The translations under genes and the position numbers were made by a program. From positions 1 through 14,770 of the forward strand of contig JAVKMO010000008.1 of assembly GCA_031539345.1 (NCBI GenBank): DNA of 14,770 nucleotides. The letters run 5' to 3'. Positions 13,516-14,770 of the stretch are shown here, one piece after another. Below the pieces are notes generated by a model. The model was not told the DNA's origin. It saw only the letters and a program-made list of their open reading frames with translations, and ran no database searches. Source of the DNA: JAVKMO01 sp031539345 (GTDB lineage: Bacteria; Bacteroidota; Bacteroidia; Chitinophagales; Chitinophagaceae). Position 1 is the stretch's first letter. Each line of letters opens with the position of its first letter.

Positions 13516-14770
13516 TTATTTCTTATTCAAAGATTGTATTATTTCTTCTAAGCGACGCATTCTTTTTTCTAAATCGTTAATGGTTGATTGTTGTTGTTCT
13601 AATTCTCTTTGTTGTTTTTTGGCTACTTCTATTAAAAGGGCAGAGAATTTTGTATAATCAACGGTTAAGATGCCTTTGCTGTCTATTTGGATTAATTCAG
13701 GCATTACTTTTTGCACCTCTTGGGCGATAACGCCATATTCTCTTCCTGTTCCAAATATATATCCTGAAGGGTTGTCTTTTTTCCAGAAATAGGTTACGCC
13801 TCTCAATTGGTTCAATTTATACAAAATGCTATCTATCGGTATAATATTTTCTTTTAATCGAACGTCCGAAGTGCCTTGAATTCTTGGGGTATAAATTTGA
13901 CTATACACAGTCAATGATCCATCTAATTTCATTCTTTCTGCATTATTAGTTGCCCATTTAATAGTACCGTCTGCGTCAGAATACATACCGCCATCTTCGT
14001 CGCCGCCACTTCCAAAAGAATACCCATTTCCGCTAGCAAGCGACCCACTAGAAGATCTTATCAGCCCATTGACATGTAATTTTGCATTCGGACTTATTGT
14101 GCCTATACCTACATTCCCTCCATTGGCTATATACATGTGGGCAGTAGTCGTGTTATTGCCAGAGAAAAGAAGGTCGTTTGTGCCTTTGATATAATTGAGG
14201 TTCGTAATGTCGCCTTCGGATGACGGTCCGTTTGCTAAAGAGAGTTCGGAAAATCTACCTGTACCTGCAACGTCTAATTTTGTACCTGGCGAGGCTGTGC
14301 CTATACCTATATTACCCGTACCTGTAAACATCAAATTATTACTATTCATTGGTATAGTTGTGGCTTCAGTTAAAGTGCCGCCCAATCTCACTTGGTTGCC
14401 TGATGTATACAATCCATTGCTTACACTTGGGGTGAAACTGTTTGCACTTCTTCTTTTAACCACGCCAGTTACTGGATCTACAGTTAAAATACTATCTGTT
14501 GCTGCTCCGCCTTGTAAACCGGTTACTGCAAATGTGTTCGCAGCTGTTGTTGCTATTGCTGTTGGTTTGCTCAAATTGCCGCCCCAAATAATAGAATCTC
14601 CGTTTACGCCTTTGCTTAAGCCGTTACCTAATTTTACATTTCTTGCTGCAACACTCGCTATGCTGTCTCTTAATGGACTTGCTGATGTTGCTCTTGCAAT
14701 GTTGTTCACTAAGGTATCTCTTAACCCTTGTGTATTTTGATTGATTGATAAGGCTTCTGCTCTCGCTATA
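13516..14770 (-). CDS. Tail-fiber/S74 (intramolecular chaperone) domain surface protein, 5' end beyond window
   Basis: The frame is open to the right edge (first full codon at 14769), giving 417 visible residues; an in-frame GTG at 14709 is an internal valine, not the start. Seen in order: short IARA...LRD repeats; a Gly/Thr/Asn-rich stalk; two NxGIGTxSPxxKLxVxG repeats (about 14263-14313 and 14064-14115), common in Bacteroidota fibre-like proteins; then an S74 chaperone domain from GTSDVRLKENI through YGVIAQEVQKVMPELI and LTVDYTKFSALLIE, with a coiled-coil C-terminus (KKQQRELEQQQ...). In phage fibres this domain trimerises the stalk and then cuts itself off next to a serine, using a Ser-Lys pair. 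Here Ser301 and Lys306 (counted from the window edge) keep that spacing. No other phage gene is present, so I read it as a cell-surface or secreted fibre protein. Gene C follows 27 bases later. Confidence 0.85.
   Translation of the reverse strand, partial: IARAEALSINQNTQGLRDTLVNNIARATSASPLRDSIASVAARNVKLGNGLSKGVNGDSIIWGGNLSKPTAIATTAANTFAVTGLQGGAATDSILTVDPVTGVVKRRSANSFTPSVSNGLYTSGNQVRLGGTLTEATTIPMNSNNLMFTGTGNIGIGTASPGTKLDVAGTGRFSELSLANGPSSEGDITNLNYIKGTNDLLFSGNNTTTAHMYIANGGNVGIGTISPNAKLHVNGLIRSSSGSLASGNGYSFGSGGDEDGGMYSDADGTIKWATNNAERMKLDGSLTVYSQIYTPRIQGTSDVRLKENIIPIDSILYKLNQLRGVTYFWKKDNPSGYIFGTGREYGVIAQEVQKVMPELIQIDSKGILTVDYTKFSALLIEVAKKQQRELEQQQSTINDLEKRMRRLEEIIQSLNKK

Noticed and set aside
14195..14740. 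181-residue plus-strand open frame at the right edge
   Set aside because: Antisense to the S74-domain gene, whose repeats and domains are clear; the hydrophobic translation is an artefact of the Gly/Thr/Asn-rich codons opposite.
13516..14770. Prophage or phage tail region, suggested by the S74 domain
   Set aside because: No capsid, terminase, portal, lysis or integrase gene is nearby, and S74 proteins with GIGT.SP repeats are common non-phage surface proteins in Bacteroidota.

Overview
The window is 14.8 kb of AT-rich bacterial chromosome, most likely from a member of the Bacteroidota (a Chitinophagaceae- or Sphingobacteriia-like organism is my guess). The evidence is an outer-membrane receptor of the carboxypeptidase-like/plug/barrel type, a TrmD with the HYKGIDQR variant that I recall as usual in this phylum, a 'tail fiber domain' (S74) surface protein with GIGT.SP..KL.V.G repeats, and -7 promoter boxes of the TAnnTTTG type with little sign of Shine-Dalgarno sequences. 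I see no rRNA, tRNA, CRISPR array, transposase or integrase, and no gene-free stretch longer than about 250 bases.

Left part (1-4251, minus strand): a large RND-type efflux permease is followed, 30 bases after its stop, by an aspartate/glutamate racemase family gene. The racemase stops early and lacks the part of the fold that carries the second catalytic cysteine. No membrane-fusion or outer-membrane channel gene accompanies the permease. Middle left (4252-5660, plus strand): diverging from the permease are a bacilliredoxin-like CGC protein and a beta-class carbonic anhydrase.

Middle (5691-10758, minus strand): a compact run with transcription order plsY, a 73-residue membrane protein, a LutA-like Fe-S (CCG-domain) protein, trmD and a TonB-dependent-receptor-like outer-membrane protein. 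After a 24-base gap, the last four genes overlap by 11, 4 and 20 bases. This looks like one translationally coupled operon joining phospholipid synthesis, redox metabolism, tRNA modification and an envelope protein.

Right part (10928-14770, minus strand): this is the most unusual region. A surface or fibre-like protein with a C-terminal S74 intramolecular-chaperone domain runs off the right edge. It is followed by three tandem genes (called C, B and A here, in transcription order) for paralogous exported proteins of about 260 residues. All three keep the same signal peptide region, eight cysteines in the same order and an identical YYFDHY C-terminus, but their middle parts differ. The similarity pattern is mosaic: different pairs of copies match best in different segments, and the similarity continues past the stop codons into the 3' flanks. 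I recognise no named family for them. The S74 protein plus the three-copy array is the best candidate in the window for an undescribed surface system; its function cannot be read from sequence alone.
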